Shown here: positions 34,805-43,552 of the stretch, one piece after another | Numbering within the stretch: position 1 is the stretch's first letter | How the letters are laid out: every line of letters starts with the position of its first letter | NCBI GenBank assembly: GCA_016720775.1 | Contig: JADKJX010000010.1 | Coordinates: 1 to 64,000, forward strand | Reading direction: 5' to 3' | DNA length: 64,000 nt | From: Chitinophagaceae bacterium | GTDB taxonomy: Bacteria > Bacteroidota > Bacteroidia > Chitinophagales > Chitinophagaceae | Translations under genes and position numbers: made by a program | Notes under the pieces: generated by a model | The model's database searches: none | Told to the model about the DNA's origin: nothing | The model's input: only the letters and a program-made list of their open reading frames with translations

Positions 34805-36355
34805 ATGATGCCCAACCGTTCTACCGACATATTATTTCAGCTGATAAAATCCCTGGAAAAGGCAGAAAAAAGGCATTTTAAACTCTATATCAAGCGGAGT
34901 TCCTCCCGCCAGGACCTCAAGGTCATCCAGCTTTTTGACGCCATTGACAAGAGTAAGGACTACGTCGAGTCCCTCATCTTAAAAAAACTGCCCGGCGTAG
35001 AAAAACCCCAGTTTGCTAACCTCAAAGCACATCTTTATAAGGAACTGCTGGCCAGCCTGCGGCTTTTAAAAAGTGAGGAGAGCATCGACCTGCAGCTGCA
35101 TGAGCAATTGGATTATGCCCGGATCCTTTATAACAAAGGCCTCTATCTGCAAAGCCTCCGGATACTGGAAAAAGTAAAAGATCTGGCCAAGAGCTACCAC
35201 CAGGAAAGTTTTTTGATACAGGTGATCTCATTGGAAAAGAAGATTGAGACCCTGCACATCACCCGCAGTGGTGAAGGTGCAGCCGACCGCCTTACCCTGG
35301 AAGCAAATGAAGTGAATGACCAGCGGACGATGATTACGGCTTTATCAAACCTTGCCCTGCAACTTTACCAGTGGTACGTAATGCAAGGCCATGCCCGTAA
35401 TGAAAAGGATGAGAAAGGAGTGAAGCAGTTCTTCAAAAAGAACCTGCCGCCAAACCCCGAACAGATCGGCGGCTTTTATCAACAGCTTTACCTGTACCAG
35501 AGCTATTGCTGGTATGCATTTATCCGCCAGGATTTTTTAATGTATTATCGCTACAGTAAAAAATGGGTCGACCTGTTCAAGAAAGAACCATTGATGATAA
35601 CCGTGGAAACAGGCCATTATATCAAGGGCATGCACAACCTGATGACGGCGAATTTCAACCTGCGTAATTATAAAAAGTTTGATGCCTACCTGGCTCGTTT
35701 TGAACGGTTCACTTTATCGAAACCGGCAAACAGGCATGATAACTTCCGTATGCAGGCCTTCGTTTACCTGACCAGTGCCAGGATCAACCAGCATTTAATG
35801 AAGGGAACTTTTGGAGAAGGCTTAAAACTTGTTCCCTTTATTGAAAAAGGGCTGGATGAATTCTCACTTTACATCGACCGGCACCGGGTGCTGGTGATCC
35901 ATTATAAAATGGCCCTGCTTTATTTTGGCGATGGCAATTATGAAGGCTCCATTGATCACCTGCAGACCATCATCAACGGCCCGGTTGACATACGTATTGA
36001 CCTGCAATGCTATGCCCGCCTGCTTCACCTGATGGCGCATTTTGAAATGGGCAACGATGCGATCATTGAATCGCTGATAAAATCGGTGTTCCGTTTTATG
36101 TCACGCATGGAGAACCTGACGGTAGTGGAAGAAGAGATGTTCAAATTCCTGCGCAACAATGTATATGAGTCTGCCGAAAAATTAAAACCCGGGCTTAGAA
36201 AATTCCTCAGCCGCATCAAACAGTTTGAAAAGAACCGTTTTGAAACAAGGGTATTCTCTTACCTCGATATCATCAGTTGGGTGGAAAGTAAAGTGTACGA
36301 TAAACCGATGAGTGCGGTCGTAAATGAAAAATACCTGCAGAGCAAACACCGCTGA
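34805..36355 (+). CDS. Cytoplasmic helical-repeat (TPR-like) protein, unrecognised family
   Basis: The 516-residue protein has no signal peptide or membrane helix. It starts DILFQLIKSLEKAEKRHFKLY and reads as helical pairs with TPR character, such as ARILYNKGLYLQSLRILEKV and HYKMALLYFGDGNYEGSIDHL. The N-terminal 60 residues are basic and could form a small helical DNA- or protein-binding unit. Similar proteins occur across Chitinophagaceae without known function. Its stop codon touches that of the convergent VOC gene, the two together making TGATCA. Confidence 0.7.
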   Translation: MMPNRSTDILFQLIKSLEKAEKRHFKLYIKRSSSRQDLKVIQLFDAIDKSKDYVESLILKKLPGVEKPQFANLKAHLYKELLASLRLLKSEESIDLQLHEQLDYARILYNKGLYLQSLRILEKVKDLAKSYHQESFLIQVISLEKKIETLHITRSGEGAADRLTLEANEVNDQRTMITALSNLALQLYQWYVMQGHARNEKDEKGVKQFFKKNLPPNPEQIGGFYQQLYLYQSYCWYAFIRQDFLMYYRYSKKWVDLFKKEPLMITVETGHYIKGMHNLMTANFNLRNYKKFDAYLARFERFTLSKPANRHDNFRMQAFVYLTSARINQHLMKGTFGEGLKLVPFIEKGLDEFSLYIDRHRVLVIHYKMALLYFGDGNYEGSIDHLQTIINGPVDIRIDLQCYARLLHLMAHFEMGNDAIIESLIKSVFRFMSRMENLTVVEEEMFKFLRNNVYESAEKLKPGLRKFLSRIKQFEKNRFETRVFSYLDIISWVESKVYDKPMSAVVNEKYLQSKHR

Positions 36356-36847
36356 TCAATCAGCTTCTTTCAACAGCCCATCCAGGTCTAGTGCAATGCT
36401 GTACATTTCAATACTGCCATCCGCTTTCTTTGGCCATTGTTCTTTCGGCCTGTCCCAATAAAGTTCCACGCCATTTTCATCCGGGTCGTTCAGGTAAAGT
36501 GCTTCTGATACGCCGTGATCGGATGCGCCGGTAAATGGATAATTTGCTTCGGTCAATCGTTTATAAATATTGGCGAGGTCTTTACGGGTGGGGTAGAGGA
36601 TGGCCGTATGAAACAAACCGGTAGAACGAGCAGGTGCCGGCGGACCGTTCTTACTATACCAGGTGTTGAGGCCGATGTGGTGATGATAACCACCTGCCGA
36701 AATGAAAGCAGCATCAGTGCCATACATGGTCACCAGGTCGAAGCCAAGCAGGCCGCAGTAAAAATCAAGTGACCGCTTTATGTCGGACACTTTCAGGTGC
36801 ACATGCCCGATACGGGTTTGGGCGGGGATTGTATAGTTATTGCTCAT
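36356..36847 (-). CDS. VOC family protein (glyoxalase/extradiol dioxygenase-like)
   Basis: The 163-residue protein has paired beta-alpha-beta-beta-beta units with metal ligands typical of vicinal-oxygen-chelate enzymes: GHVHLKVSDIKRSLDFYCGLLG with a His near residue 14, HHHIGLNTW near 56, FHTAILYPTR near 78 and GVELYWDRP with a Glu near 127. The order resembles catechol 2,3-dioxygenase-like proteins. The substrate is not predictable from sequence alone. Stop codons of this gene and the convergent neighbour are adjacent with no gap. Confidence 0.85.
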   Translation of the reverse strand: MSNNYTIPAQTRIGHVHLKVSDIKRSLDFYCGLLGFDLVTMYGTDAAFISAGGYHHHIGLNTWYSKNGPPAPARSTGLFHTAILYPTRKDLANIYKRLTEANYPFTGASDHGVSEALYLNDPDENGVELYWDRPKEQWPKKADGSIEMYSIALDLDGLLKEAD

Positions 36848-36881
36848 TGTTTTAAGGTTGTAAGATTAAAGGAACAATATT

Positions 36882-39458
36882 TTATTTCGTCTTCTCGTTT
36901 CTTCTCGCCACAATTTTTTCGATCTCCACGGCAAAGAATACCAGGGAAGATGCCGCTCCTACAATAACAAATTCATACAGGCTCAGCGATTCGGTTTGAA
37001 ATATGGGTTGCAGGAACGGCGTATAGGTAATGACAAACTGCAGCACTAAAGCGATCATCACGGCGCCGATCAGCGGTTTGTTTGAAAATATCCCGATACT
37101 GAATAAGGATTGTTTCTCGGAACGTATGGCAAGTACATGCCCCATCTGGCTAAGGCAAAGTACATTAAAAACAATGGTCTGCCAGTGCAGGTGATTATTA
37201 ATTGCCCAGGCCTGTGCCGATAAACTGATACCTGCCATCAGCATCCCCACCCAGATCATGTGCATGCCCCTGCCATTGGCAAAAACAGTTTGCTGTGGTG
37301 GCCGTGGCGGACGATCCATAATGTCCTTCTCTGCTTTTTCAAAGGATAAAGAGATAGCAGGCAGTCCATCCGATACCAAATTGATCCACAAAATATGAAT
37401 GGGCAGCAGCGCCACGGGCAACCCGATCATCGGTCCCAGTAACAGCGTCCATAACTCACCCGAGTTGGTGGTCATCAGGTATTTGATGAACTTAAGGATG
37501 TTGTCATAAACCCTTCTGCCTTCCCTTACTGCTTTTACAATGGTGGAAAAATTATCATCCAGCAGGATCATGTGTGCTGCTTCCTTGGAAACATCGGTAC
37601 CAGTGATGCCCATAGCAATGCCGATATTTGCCCGTTTGAGTGAGGGCGCATCATTCACGCCGTCGCCGGTCATGGCTACATAATGCCCCTTATGCTGCAG
37701 CATTTTCACGATCTGCAGTTTTTGTTCAGGCGACACCCTTGCATACACTTTTATTTTTTCCACTTTGGCTGAAAAGCTGTCGTTGTCAAGTGCTGCCAGT
37801 TCTTTACCCGTTATCACTATATCTGACTCGTTTTGTAAAATGCCCACCCGTTGTGCAATTGTTTTTGCAGTGAGCGGGTGATCACCTGTAATGATCACGG
37901 GTACAATGCCTGCGGTTCTGCATTGTGCCACGGCATCAAATACTTCATCCCGTGGTGGATCAATGATGCCTGCCAGCCCCAGGAACTGAAGCCCCTTCTC
38001 ATGAACAAGCACATCGGGTTCTGTAGGCATAACATCCCAGTATCGGTAAGCAAAACCAAGAACCCGGTGGCCTTTAGCTGCCATTTCATCTACCTGCTGC
38101 AATAATTTTTCTGCATTTACATTTTGGCAACGTTGCAATAAGATGTCCGGCGCCCCTTTCGTGAAAGAGATTATTTTCTTGTCGTGTTCATGAAAAGTTG
38201 TCATCAGTTTTCGTTCACTGTCAAAAGCAATTTCGGCCAGGCGGGGCCAGTCTGTTGCTTTTATCTTCTGTTCAAGCGCCACTTCCAGTAAAGCAATTTC
38301 TGTGCTGTCGCCCTTAATATTATTTTCTCCATCTTCCACCGCATCGTTGTTGAGAGCAAAAGCCAGCAACATCAGTTTGCCATCTTCCTGTTCTGTTATA
38401 GAAGCCATTCTTCTTCTTTCCACCAGTTGCCCGTTCACAAACACATCGTCTACGTGCATTTTGTTTTTGGTAAGGGTACCGGTCTTATCTGTACAGATAT
38501 ACGTAACAGAACCCAGTGTTTCCACTACAGGCAACTTGCGGATAAGGCTGTTGAAGCGGATCATTCTTTTTGCCGCAAGTGCCAGGGAGATGGTGATCAC
38601 GGCAGGTAATGCTTCGGGAATGGCGGCAACGGCCAGCGAGATACTGGTGAGTACCATCTTTACGATATCTTCTCCCCTTAACCAGCCGGAAACAAAAAAA
38701 AGAACGCATAAGAATAAGACCAGTAGAGAAAGTTTTTTTCCAAAAGAAGCCATGCGTTGCTGCAGGGGAGTAAGTGTTTCTTCTTCCTGCAGCATTTTAG
38801 CAATGCGGCCCAATTCGGTCTGCATGCCGGTGGCAATTACAATGCCCGTGCCCCGGCCATAGGTAACAAAAGTTCCTTTAAAGGCCAGGTTACTCCGGTC
38901 GCCAATGGGCAGGTCGTCTGTTTCCAGCGAATGGATGATCTTATCAATGGCATGCGATTCGCCGGTAAGTGCCGCTTCTTCAATTTTTAAATTCACCGAT
39001 TCCACAATGCGTATATCGGCCGGTACTGCATTGCCTGCTTCCAGCAGCACCACATCACCCGGTACCAGTATGGTGGCGGGCAGCCAGTTGCTTTGCCCGT
39101 CACGTAATACACGGGCCTGAGTTACGGCCATCTGTTTCAGTGCCTGCATGGCTTTATCGGCCCGGTATTCCTGGAAGAAACCGATAACAGCATTCAGTAC
39201 AACGATAACGAGTATAACGATGGTGTCGGTAAGGTCGCCGATGATACCGGAAATGATGGCAGCCGCCAATAAGATCAGTATCATCACATCTTTGAACTGG
39301 TCGAACAGCATTCCGGCAACACTTTTCTTTTTTCCTTCCTGCAGTTCGTTGGGCCCGTATTCTAAATATCTTTCTTCGGCATCAGAAATACTTAACCCTT
39401 TTGGGGAAGTATCCAGCAGTTCAAAGATTTCTTCAATACTTAACCGGTGCCAGTTCAT
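36882..39458 (-). CDS. P-type calcium-transporting ATPase (SERCA/PMCA-like, P2)
   Basis: This is an 858-residue P2-type cation pump. The N-terminal cation-ATPase domain reads MNWHRLSIEEIFELLD, the actuator has LTGES, the phosphorylation site is DKTGTLTKNKM near residue 330, and the hinge is GDGVNDAPSLKRANIGIAMG near 605. PEALPAVITISLALAAKRM in helix M4 carries the ion-binding glutamate expected for Ca2+. About ten membrane helices are present. It should export calcium from the cytoplasm. It overlaps the preceding lipoprotein gene by four bases (ATGA), so translation is probably coupled. Confidence 0.9.
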   Translation of the reverse strand: MNWHRLSIEEIFELLDTSPKGLSISDAEERYLEYGPNELQEGKKKSVAGMLFDQFKDVMILILLAAAIISGIIGDLTDTIVILVIVVLNAVIGFFQEYRADKAMQALKQMAVTQARVLRDGQSNWLPATILVPGDVVLLEAGNAVPADIRIVESVNLKIEEAALTGESHAIDKIIHSLETDDLPIGDRSNLAFKGTFVTYGRGTGIVIATGMQTELGRIAKMLQEEETLTPLQQRMASFGKKLSLLVLFLCVLFFVSGWLRGEDIVKMVLTSISLAVAAIPEALPAVITISLALAAKRMIRFNSLIRKLPVVETLGSVTYICTDKTGTLTKNKMHVDDVFVNGQLVERRRMASITEQEDGKLMLLAFALNNDAVEDGENNIKGDSTEIALLEVALEQKIKATDWPRLAEIAFDSERKLMTTFHEHDKKIISFTKGAPDILLQRCQNVNAEKLLQQVDEMAAKGHRVLGFAYRYWDVMPTEPDVLVHEKGLQFLGLAGIIDPPRDEVFDAVAQCRTAGIVPVIITGDHPLTAKTIAQRVGILQNESDIVITGKELAALDNDSFSAKVEKIKVYARVSPEQKLQIVKMLQHKGHYVAMTGDGVNDAPSLKRANIGIAMGITGTDVSKEAAHMILLDDNFSTIVKAVREGRRVYDNILKFIKYLMTTNSGELWTLLLGPMIGLPVALLPIHILWINLVSDGLPAISLSFEKAEKDIMDRPPRPPQQTVFANGRGMHMIWVGMLMAGISLSAQAWAINNHLHWQTIVFNVLCLSQMGHVLAIRSEKQSLFSIGIFSNKPLIGAVMIALVLQFVITYTPFLQPIFQTESLSLYEFVIVGAASSLVFFAVEIEKIVARRNEKTK

Positions 39459-39973
39459 GGAGTGTGTTTAGTTGGGGCCTGGACGGGCAGATCAGAATTA
39501 TAACAATCCCTGAAAAGTTTCCATTTGCTTTCTTCTTTTTTCCAGAGTACGATATATTTCCCCTTATCTATTTGTCTGTTGTCTTTATCCATGAAAGTGA
39601 AAATACCTTCTTCCGCCAGCATATCCTCACTGCCCCATAGGCCGGTAGTTTCCAATCCTAATTTATTGGCGCCTGCATTCATCACGATGGAATAATGTGT
39701 GCGGATCTCCTCCCTGCCTGTGAAGGAAGGTTCATTTGGTTCCATTGATCTGCCGTCGGCAGTAAACATATCTGCCAGCCCCACAGAATCGCTTTTATTA
39801 AAACGGTCCATGAATTCCCTGTTTGCCTCATCAATTTGTTTCCGGGCCTGGTCAGGGTTGAAAGATTTGCTTTCCGTACCGGTTGCTGTTGCAGGATCAC
39901 TGCAGTTGTTACATCCGGAGAGCACTAACAGGAGATTAAGAATTGCGGCGGCGAATAATGAATATTTTAGCAT
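39455..39973 (-). CDS. Lipoprotein with SnoaL-like (DUF4440) domain
   Basis: The start at 39973 gives a lipoprotein signal MLKYSLFAAAILNLLLVLSGC. The remaining 150 residues have the NTF2-like/SnoaL layout: QIDEANREFMDRFNKSDSVGLADMF, then ADGRSMEPNEPSFTGREEI and KGKYIVLWKKEESKWKLF. Such domains bind small ligands or act as isomerases; no catalytic set is evident. The last codons overlap the ATPase start by four bases, so the two are cotranscribed. A longer frame from 40030 has no signal sequence. Confidence 0.8.
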   Translation of the reverse strand: MLKYSLFAAAILNLLLVLSGCNNCSDPATATGTESKSFNPDQARKQIDEANREFMDRFNKSDSVGLADMFTADGRSMEPNEPSFTGREEIRTHYSIVMNAGANKLGLETTGLWGSEDMLAEEGIFTFMDKDNRQIDKGKYIVLWKKEESKWKLFRDCYNSDLPVQAPTKHTP

Positions 39974-40067
39974 GAGGAGGTTTTGAAGTGTTAAGAAGTA
40001 CAATTTACAAATTGTAAAAGGATCCTGCACAGTAATTATACAGGTTCATTAAAACTCCGGGCAGCGA

Positions 40068-40463
40068 TCAACCCCGGTTTCCCAGTTTAAAGAAAAGCCA
40101 TGGAGCAATGGTTACCCAGGCGGGAAGAAGTATCCACAGCCGTCCTTTCAGCAGGTTATAATCAGCAAACAGTTTTTCCCAGGAGTTGCCCCGGTAGCGG
40201 CCAAAGCCGAATTCAAATGCCAGCGTAAGCACTAACCAGAGTAGTCCGACAAGCATGGCCTGGTTTGCAGAAGCCGGCGGGATCCATTTTATAATGAACC
40301 CGATATAAACAGTAAAAAGGATGATCAACGAAAGGGTAGAAACCTGGTGGGCAGTCAATTCTCCCAGGTATTTTTTATAGACCAGGTCTCTTAAAGCGCC
40401 GTTGGCAATGGCCAGCAGCAGCATGGGAAACCAGGCGAGAAAGTATTTGAGAAAGTGGTTCAT
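40068..40463 (-). CDS. Small polytopic membrane protein, unrecognised
   Basis: The 131-residue protein has four predicted membrane helices (about 5-24, 44-62, 68-88 and 112-127). Recurrent words are NGALRDLVYKKYLGELTAHQ and FGFGRYRGNSWEKLFADYNLLKGRLW, which suggest a conserved family in Bacteroidota, but I cannot name it. It lies upstream of the lipoprotein gene by 94 bases on the same strand and downstream of rnpB, which is divergent. Confidence 0.65.
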   Translation of the reverse strand: MNHFLKYFLAWFPMLLLAIANGALRDLVYKKYLGELTAHQVSTLSLIILFTVYIGFIIKWIPPASANQAMLVGLLWLVLTLAFEFGFGRYRGNSWEKLFADYNLLKGRLWILLPAWVTIAPWLFFKLGNRG

Positions 40464-40596
40464 TCTTTTTACGTTTTAAAACAAAGAAATATAACTGTGT
40501 GGAAAGAAATAATGACCGGTATCAGCGATGGGTATGATAATGCGAAAGCGTTACCCGGGTTTAGTTTTTTCGGATTCCTTCTCAAAAAATAAAATC

Positions 40597-40604
40597 TACC
40601 TTTG
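40597..40604 (+). promoter_or_regulatory. Putative -7 element of rnpB
   Basis: TACCTTTG fits TAnnTTTG exactly and ends six bases before the P1 stem of RNase P RNA at 40610, as expected for its promoter. The -33 element is not clear (TTCGG near 40570). Confidence 0.55.
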
Positions 40605-40609
40605 CCCCC

Positions 40610-40973
40610 TATCAGCCGGGTTATCGTCTCGCCTAAGGCGAGAAGGAAAGTCCGGACAGCACAGAGCAACACACCGGTTAACGGCCGGTCTCCACAGCAG
40701 TGTGGAGAAGACAGTGCCACAGAAAATAACTACCTCAATTTATTGGGGCAAAGGTGAAAACGTGAGGTAAGAGCTCACGGGTTCTTGCAGCAATGCATCA
40801 ATTGGGTAAACCTTGTGTGCTGTAATGCCACGTAAACCGGCGTTTGAGGGCGGCTCGCCCGATGCCGAAGGGTAGGCAGCAAGATCCATGCAGTAATGTA
40901 TGGGCCAGATAAATGATAACCTCCCGCCTCGCCTTAGGCGAGGCGGGAACAGAATCCGGCTTACAGGCTGATA
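40610..40973 (+). ncRNA. rnpB: RNase P RNA (class A)
   Basis: The conserved words occur in order: AGGAAAGTCCGGACAGCACA near 40643, ACAGTGCCACAGAAAATAAC near 40710, AAAACGTGAGGTAAGAGCTC near 40755, TGGGTAAACC near 40803 and ACAGAATCCGGCTTACAGG near 40949. P1 is TATCAGCC (40610-40617) paired with GGCTGATA (40966-40973), giving about 364 nt. The RNA is the catalytic subunit that trims tRNA 5' leaders. The P3 position holds CTCGCCTAAGGCGAG (40628-40642), and a 3' hairpin, probably P19, holds its reverse complement (40928-40942) extended to a 12-bp stem. A TAnnTTTG element precedes it. Confidence 0.92.
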
Positions 40974-40992
40974 GATTTTTTAAATGCAGTTC

Positions 40993-41087
40993 GCCACAAA
41001 GGCACCATTACACGAAGATGAATTGCAAACTTTGTGTCTTTGCGTCTTCGTGGCTTTTTATTTTCTTCTTCATGCCGCAGGCAGGAT
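40993..41087. repeat. GCCACAAAGGCA hairpin element
   Basis: GCCACAAAGGCACCATTACA with CGAAG pairs imperfectly with CTTTGTGTCTTTGCGTCTTC and GTGGC (41030-41054). ATGCCGCAGGCAGGAT follows (41072-41087) and repeats the palindrome found at 7776-7790. It is of the same family as 6898-7014 and 7639-7791. Confidence 0.6.
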
Positions 41088-41124
41088 CCACTCTTAAGAT
41101 CCCAGGTTAAACTTATTAATTTAA

Positions 41125-41176
41125 CACCAAACGTCTTAAACCTTTATACGACTTAAACCCTTAAACGATTTAACCG
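41125..41176. repeat. CTTAAACGACTTAAAC-type repeat
   Basis: ACGTCTTAAACC, ACGACTTAAACCC and ACGATTTAACC are three short direct words resembling the right arm of the element at 993-1080. It fills the gap downstream of the alpha/beta hydrolase gene. Confidence 0.45.
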
Positions 41177-42205
41177 TTATTTCCTGAACGTTCCAGCATC
41201 TACATCTTTTATGAACTGTATCAAGCCGGGAAAATAATGCTTCTGGTCATCGTACATACTCATGTGGCTGCCATCGGGACAAAGCAGGAAACGTCCGTTC
41301 TGCACCTGCGTACTCATCCATTTCATGTGTTCGGGATCCATCGTATCGTGTTTGCCGCCAATAGTAAGGGTAGGCGTTTTTATTTTGGGAAGTTCTTTAC
41401 TTACATCCCAATTAATAAGATTGCCACCGATACCAAATTCACTGGGTCCCTGCATGGTAACATACAATGATTGGTTCATCTTATTGAACGAACGTGTCAT
41501 TGGTTCCGGCCATTGTGCCAATGGAATGCGGCAGATATGTTTTTCATAAAAATTCGGGTAAAGCAGCTCCATGTATTTAGGATTGGAGAAATCACCCCTG
41601 GCTTCTATCTGGCGGATGGTATCCAAAACCTTCGGATCGAATTGCGGCGCCAGCACTTCCTGCGCATATTTCCCGTAAAGCGGGCAACTGCTCATCATAT
41701 TGCTGATGATAAGGCCCTTTAAATTGTTTTGATACTTCAATGCATACTGCATGGCGAGTATGCCACCCCAGGAATGACCGAGCAGGTAAAAATTTTGATT
41801 GGTAAGTTTCAATGCATCCCGAACCTGCTCAACTTCATCCACGTAACGGTTAAGGTCCCACATGCTTGTGTCTTTCGGAGTGTCGGATAACGCGCAGCCC
41901 AGCTGGTCGTAATAGATGAGTTCAACACCTTCGGGCAGCAAGGAATTTTCAAAGCATTCAAAGTACTCATGCGTGGCACCGGGGCCTCCGTTGAGCAACA
42001 GCAGTTTTATTTTTGGATTGTTACCTATCTGCTTTGTCCAGATGTTGAACTTGCCCCTGGGTGTTTCGATGGGAATTATTTTAACACCGCCGGTTTGTAT
42101 TTCTTTGTACAGATCATCATTAGCAGCAGTTGCGGATGCTGTTTTATTTTCATTGTTACAGCTGGCCAGGCAAATAGCCAGCAACAGGAAGAATAAATTT
42201 TTCAT
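41177..42205 (-). CDS. Proline iminopeptidase-like alpha/beta hydrolase, lipoprotein
   Basis: The start at 42205 gives a lipoprotein signal MKNLFFLLLAICLASC. The protein is 342 residues. LLLNGGPGATHEYF holds the oxyanion GGPG motif, GHSWGGILAMQYAL the nucleophile near residue 150, and PDGSHMSMYDDQ the catalytic histidine near 320. This is the S33 proline iminopeptidase layout, in which an N-terminal residue, often proline, is released. The lipid anchor places it in the periplasm or at the outer membrane. The longer frame reaches into a dispersed hairpin and is not the true start. Confidence 0.88.
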   Translation of the reverse strand: MKNLFFLLLAICLASCNNENKTASATAANDDLYKEIQTGGVKIIPIETPRGKFNIWTKQIGNNPKIKLLLLNGGPGATHEYFECFENSLLPEGVELIYYDQLGCALSDTPKDTSMWDLNRYVDEVEQVRDALKLTNQNFYLLGHSWGGILAMQYALKYQNNLKGLIISNMMSSCPLYGKYAQEVLAPQFDPKVLDTIRQIEARGDFSNPKYMELLYPNFYEKHICRIPLAQWPEPMTRSFNKMNQSLYVTMQGPSEFGIGGNLINWDVSKELPKIKTPTLTIGGKHDTMDPEHMKWMSTQVQNGRFLLCPDGSHMSMYDDQKHYFPGLIQFIKDVDAGTFRK

Positions 42206-42238
42206 ATTGCAAAGTTTGATGTTTAAGAATTTTATTTC

Positions 42239-42327
42239 GAACCACATAGAAACATAGAGCACATAGATCATTTCGCCAAAGGCGAAATACCGCACAAAAC
42301 TATGTCTCCTATCTGCCTATGTGGTTC
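42239..42327. repeat. GAACCACATAG hairpin with TTTCGCC palindrome at its centre
   Basis: GAACCACATAG (42239-42249) and CTATGTGGTTC (42317-42327) end the element. In the middle is TTTCGCC-AAA-GGCGAAA (42271-42287), so a GC-rich palindrome has the apical position of the larger hairpin. Confidence 0.8.
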
Positions 42328-42337
42328 AATAAATCCA

Positions 42338-42940
42338 TTACTTAATAAACTCCGGGAAGATGGCTTTCTTAATACCAGGCCATTCGTCACTGATGAAGCT
42401 GTAATAGACCGTGTCCCGGGTAATGCCCATGTCGTTGATGCTGTGCTTGCGTAAAACGCCTTCGCGGATGGCGCCGATCTTTTCCATAGCCCGCTGCGAC
42501 TTGAGGTTGGTACCGGCCGTCTTTAATTCCACCCGGTTAAGTTCCAGTGTTTCAAATGCATATTGCAGCATCAGGAATTTGTTATGCTTGTTGATGCCGC
42601 TTCCCTGCAGCAGGGGATCGATCCATGTCCAGCCGATCTCCAGCCGCTTGTCTTTGAACGAGATATTCGCATAGCGGGTGCAGCCAGCATACCGGTTCTC
42701 TTTTTTGTCGAACATGGCGAAGGGATAAGCCGTTTTATTTTCTTTTTCCTTCAGTGCCGTAGAGAAGTAGTTGGAAAAACTTTTCTCGTCGGTGATATTC
42801 GCCAGCGTGAACTTCCAGATATCAGGACTGCTGAGCGCAATGGCCATCAGTGGTTCAAAGTATTTTTGGGTAAGCGGTTCCAATCTAGCCCGGTCGCTTT
42901 CTAAAATAATTTCCTGTTCAAAAAAGTTTGTGTAGTCCAT
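42338..42940 (-). CDS. GNAT family N-acetyltransferase (RimJ/RimL type)
   Basis: The 200-residue protein has the order of ribosomal-protein-type acetyltransferases: ESDRARLEPLTQKYFEPL at the start, RLEIGWTWIDPLLQGSGINKH near residue 98 (the acetyl-CoA loop, here Q-G-S-G-I-N) and LKSQRAMEKIGAIREGVLRKH near 150. It should transfer acetyl groups to an amine of a protein or small molecule; the target is unknown. Single gene between two repeat elements. Confidence 0.88.
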   Translation of the reverse strand: MDYTNFFEQEIILESDRARLEPLTQKYFEPLMAIALSSPDIWKFTLANITDEKSFSNYFSTALKEKENKTAYPFAMFDKKENRYAGCTRYANISFKDKRLEIGWTWIDPLLQGSGINKHNKFLMLQYAFETLELNRVELKTAGTNLKSQRAMEKIGAIREGVLRKHSINDMGITRDTVYYSFISDEWPGIKKAIFPEFIK

Positions 42941-42966
42941 TAGCGTCTTTTTATTTTATCCGTTTT

Positions 42967-43080
42967 GTTAATCTGTAGATCCGTTAATTGGTTAATCTGT
43001 AGATCCGTTAATTGGTTAATGCACCTGAACATTTGGACTCCATACTAATTAACTATTTAACCAATTAACGTCTTAACGTT
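42967..43080. repeat. 24-bp tandem repeat with inverted right arm
   Basis: A 24-bp unit beginning GTTAATCTGTAGATCC occurs twice exactly (42967-42990, 42991-43014) and starts a third time. The right side (ACCAATTAACGTCTTAACG) is an inverted form of the same words. A related element with the same 24-bp period is at 56653-56745. Confidence 0.65.
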
Positions 43081-43552
43081 TAATCAATTTAGCAACAATT
43101 TTATCAATCGGCAGGCTTACCGAGTCCTCCGAAAAATCATCCCAGCTCACAAATCGGAATGTTTCTGTTTCCCCAACTTCTGCATATACCTTCAATTGGT
43201 TTTCATCAAAATCAAACGGAGCTGTGCGAAGAGGGGCTGTAATGGGTTCAAGCGCTTTGGCAAAATAATAAATGCAAATGACCTGGTGCGCCGGGTTGAA
43301 AGCACTCACCTGGTAGTAATCGGTGGTGTAAATATGTTCACCCACTTCCACCTGCAGGTTCATCTCTTCCTTGAATTCCCGTTTCAGGCATTCCCTTGTT
43401 CCTTCGCCAAGCTCCAGTCCGCCGCCGGGAAACTTTGTATAATAATTGCCACGGATGAATTCATCGCTTACCAATACCTGCCGGTCTTCGTTGATGAGTA
43501 TGCCATAAACCCGGATGTTGAACATGTATTTATCTTCTATATCTTTTTGCAT
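43073..43552 (-). CDS. NUDIX hydrolase
   Basis: The 159-residue protein contains the Nudix box GGGLELGEGTRECLKREFKE followed by EM (GX5EX7REUXEEXGU form) near residue 48, with the catalytic glutamates in REFKEE. Members hydrolyse nucleoside diphosphates linked to another moiety. The frame overlaps the end of corA by 23 bases. A second ATG at 43525 (MFNIRVYGILI) would begin five bases after the corA stop and is a reasonable alternative. It is the last gene of a five-gene minus-strand operon. Confidence 0.85.
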   Translation of the reverse strand: MQKDIEDKYMFNIRVYGILINEDRQVLVSDEFIRGNYYTKFPGGGLELGEGTRECLKREFKEEMNLQVEVGEHIYTTDYYQVSAFNPAHQVICIYYFAKALEPITAPLRTAPFDFDENQLKVYAEVGETETFRFVSWDDFSEDSVSLPIDKIVAKLIKR

